The translations under genes and the position numbers were made by a program. The notes below the pieces were generated by a model. That model did not search any database and was not told where the DNA came from. It was given only the letters and a program-made list of their open reading frames with translations. Shown here in pieces: positions 6,059 through 6,788 of a DNA stretch of 6,788 bases (the first letter of the stretch is position 1; each line of letters starts with the position of its first letter). This stretch comes from Kordiimonadaceae bacterium. Its GTDB lineage: Bacteria; Pseudomonadota; Alphaproteobacteria; Sphingomonadales; Kordiimonadaceae. Location: positions 1 to 6,788 of the forward strand of contig JAESTR010000168.1 in NCBI GenBank assembly GCA_016763495.1, in the 5' to 3' direction.

Positions 6059-6484
6059 GTGACTGTAAAATTAACAATACTAAGTATTTTTCTGCTTATT
6101 TGCGCGCCTGTCACAGCGTCTTATGCTGCTGACAAAAACCATAGCTTTTCCAAAGCGGGTGAAGCGAGCAAAGGACGCAGAGTGTTTAACCGCTGTAAGG
6201 CATGTCATAACCTGACAGCGACCAACCGCACGCGTCTAGGGCCTAATCTAGATGCGCTGTTTGGCAAAGAAGCAGGAAGTGCCCTTAACTTCAAATTTTC
6301 AAAAGCGCTTAAAGAAGCCAAATTTATTTGGACAGAAAATGCGCTCAATGAGTGGCTTAAAAGCCCTAAAACCTTCCTTCCGGGGAACAAAATGCAGTTT
6401 GCTGGTGTCAGACGCGAGCAAGATCGCAATGATTTGATCGCGTATTTACGTCAAGCTGCTGTAATAAAGACAACGAACAAGTGA
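6059..6484 (+). CDS. Small periplasmic class I c-type cytochrome
   Basis: A 141-residue monohaem cytochrome c that should carry electrons in the periplasm. A signal peptide (residues 1 to about 23, MTVKLTILSIFLLICAPVTA then SYA) directs export, where haem is attached. The haem motif is CKACH (Cys46, Cys49, His50). RLGPNLDALFGKEAG follows, as in c2/mitochondrial-type cytochromes. FIWTENALNEWLKSPKTFLPG leads to Met112 in NKMQFAG, the expected sixth haem ligand, and DLIAYLR forms the C-terminal helix. All key residues are present. The start is GTG, with AGGGA 10 nt upstream; no ATG gives a signal peptide. The gene begins 35 bp after the terminator and is followed at 19 bp by the MlaC-like gene, suggesting a two-gene or longer operon. 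Redox partners cannot be told. Confidence 0.95.
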   Translation: MTVKLTILSIFLLICAPVTASYAADKNHSFSKAGEASKGRRVFNRCKACHNLTATNRTRLGPNLDALFGKEAGSALNFKFSKALKEAKFIWTENALNEWLKSPKTFLPGNKMQFAGVRREQDRNDLIAYLRQAAVIKTTNK

Positions 6485-6503
6485 ATAGCTGGTGAGGCAG
6501 AAC

Positions 6504-6788
6504 ATGATAAAAAACCTAACTAAGATAGCAGTGGCTCTTTCGATTAGCTTTTCGGCTATTGCACAAGACAAAGCCGTTGATGATGCGAGCGGTGCGATTG
6601 CATTCATTCAAACCATCGCCGATGAGACAGTTGCCGCCTGGAGTGATAGCAGATTTACAAAGCAGGAGCGTACGGTTGCTTTTCGCGCGATCTTCCAAGA
6701 AGCAACAGACATAAACCTTCTCGCGAAAGGCATGCTTGGTCGCCACTATAAAACAATCAGTAAAGAAGACCGAAAAGCTTATATGGCC
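6504..6788 (+). CDS. MlaC/Ttg2D-family periplasmic phospholipid-binding protein, N-terminal 95 residues (runs off the window)
   Basis: The ATG at 6504 has a GAGG ribosome-binding site 6 nt upstream. The first 20 residues (MIKNLTKIAVALSISFSAIA) form a signal peptide with cleavage before QD. The mature start has the MlaC pattern: GAIAFIQTIADETVAAWSD, then FTKQERTVAFRAIFQEATDI, NLLAKGMLGRHYKTISKEDR and KAYMA. The family is about 200 residues, so roughly half is visible. MlaC proteins ferry phospholipids between an outer-membrane complex and the MlaFEDB ABC transporter; relatives include the hopanoid-linked HpnM, and which branch this is cannot be decided here. The 19-bp gap to the cytochrome gene suggests co-transcription. 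No other mla gene is visible, although one could follow beyond the edge. Confidence 0.85.
   Translation, partial: MIKNLTKIAVALSISFSAIAQDKAVDDASGAIAFIQTIADETVAAWSDSRFTKQERTVAFRAIFQEATDINLLAKGMLGRHYKTISKEDRKAYMA

Noticed and set aside
6205..6746. Open frames at 6205-6429 (minus), 6252-6437 (plus) and 6516-6746 (minus)
   Set aside because: They overlap the cytochrome c and MlaC-like genes, both supported by motifs and ribosome-binding sites.
1..6788. CRISPR arrays, insertion sequences, tRNA or rRNA genes, toxin-antitoxin or defence genes
   Set aside because: No regularly spaced repeats, transposase motifs, terminal inverted repeats with duplications, RNA-gene signatures or defence domains were seen on either strand.

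Overview
This window looks like an ordinary chromosomal stretch of a Gram-negative bacterium, most likely a marine or aquatic alphaproteobacterium. The grounds are a large TonB-dependent outer-membrane receptor, a DUF2336 protein (a family found mainly in alphaproteobacteria), and two palindromic TTAA-N7-TTAA sites matching the CtrA response-regulator consensus of that class. A c-type cytochrome and an MlaC-like lipid-binding protein fit the same picture. The order cannot be fixed from the sequence. Base composition is moderate, with an AT-rich gap in the middle.

Layout. (1) Positions 1-2344, minus strand: the N-terminal 781 codons of a TonB-dependent receptor whose C-terminus lies beyond the left edge. 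(2) Positions 2345-2851: a 507-bp AT-rich gap with the receptor's ribosome-binding site, candidate promoters, several inverted repeats, one CtrA-like box and one doubtful 60-codon ORF. (3) Positions 2852-3976, minus strand: a complete DUF2336 gene starting at TTG. (4) Positions 3977-4228: a divergent intergenic region with a second CtrA-like box, promoter candidates for both directions and a leader hairpin. (5) Positions 4229-5911, plus strand: a sodium/alanine-type symporter (AGCS family) with an unusual N-terminal signal peptide and exported extension, followed by a strong intrinsic terminator at 5991-6023. (6) Positions 6059-6788, plus strand: a small class I cytochrome c gene and, 19 bp later, the start of an MlaC-family gene that runs off the right edge.

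Most products act at the envelope: nutrient uptake across the outer membrane (receptor), amino-acid uptake across the inner membrane (symporter), periplasmic electron transfer (cytochrome) and phospholipid trafficking (MlaC-like). The DUF2336 gene is the likeliest target of the CtrA-like boxes. No defence system, mobile element, CRISPR array, RNA gene or phage signature is visible. I did not find a clearly new multi-gene system. The most unusual points are the pair of near-identical palindromic CtrA-like boxes on either side of the DUF2336 gene, the signal-peptide extension on the symporter, and the cytochrome gene starting only 35 bp after a terminator.
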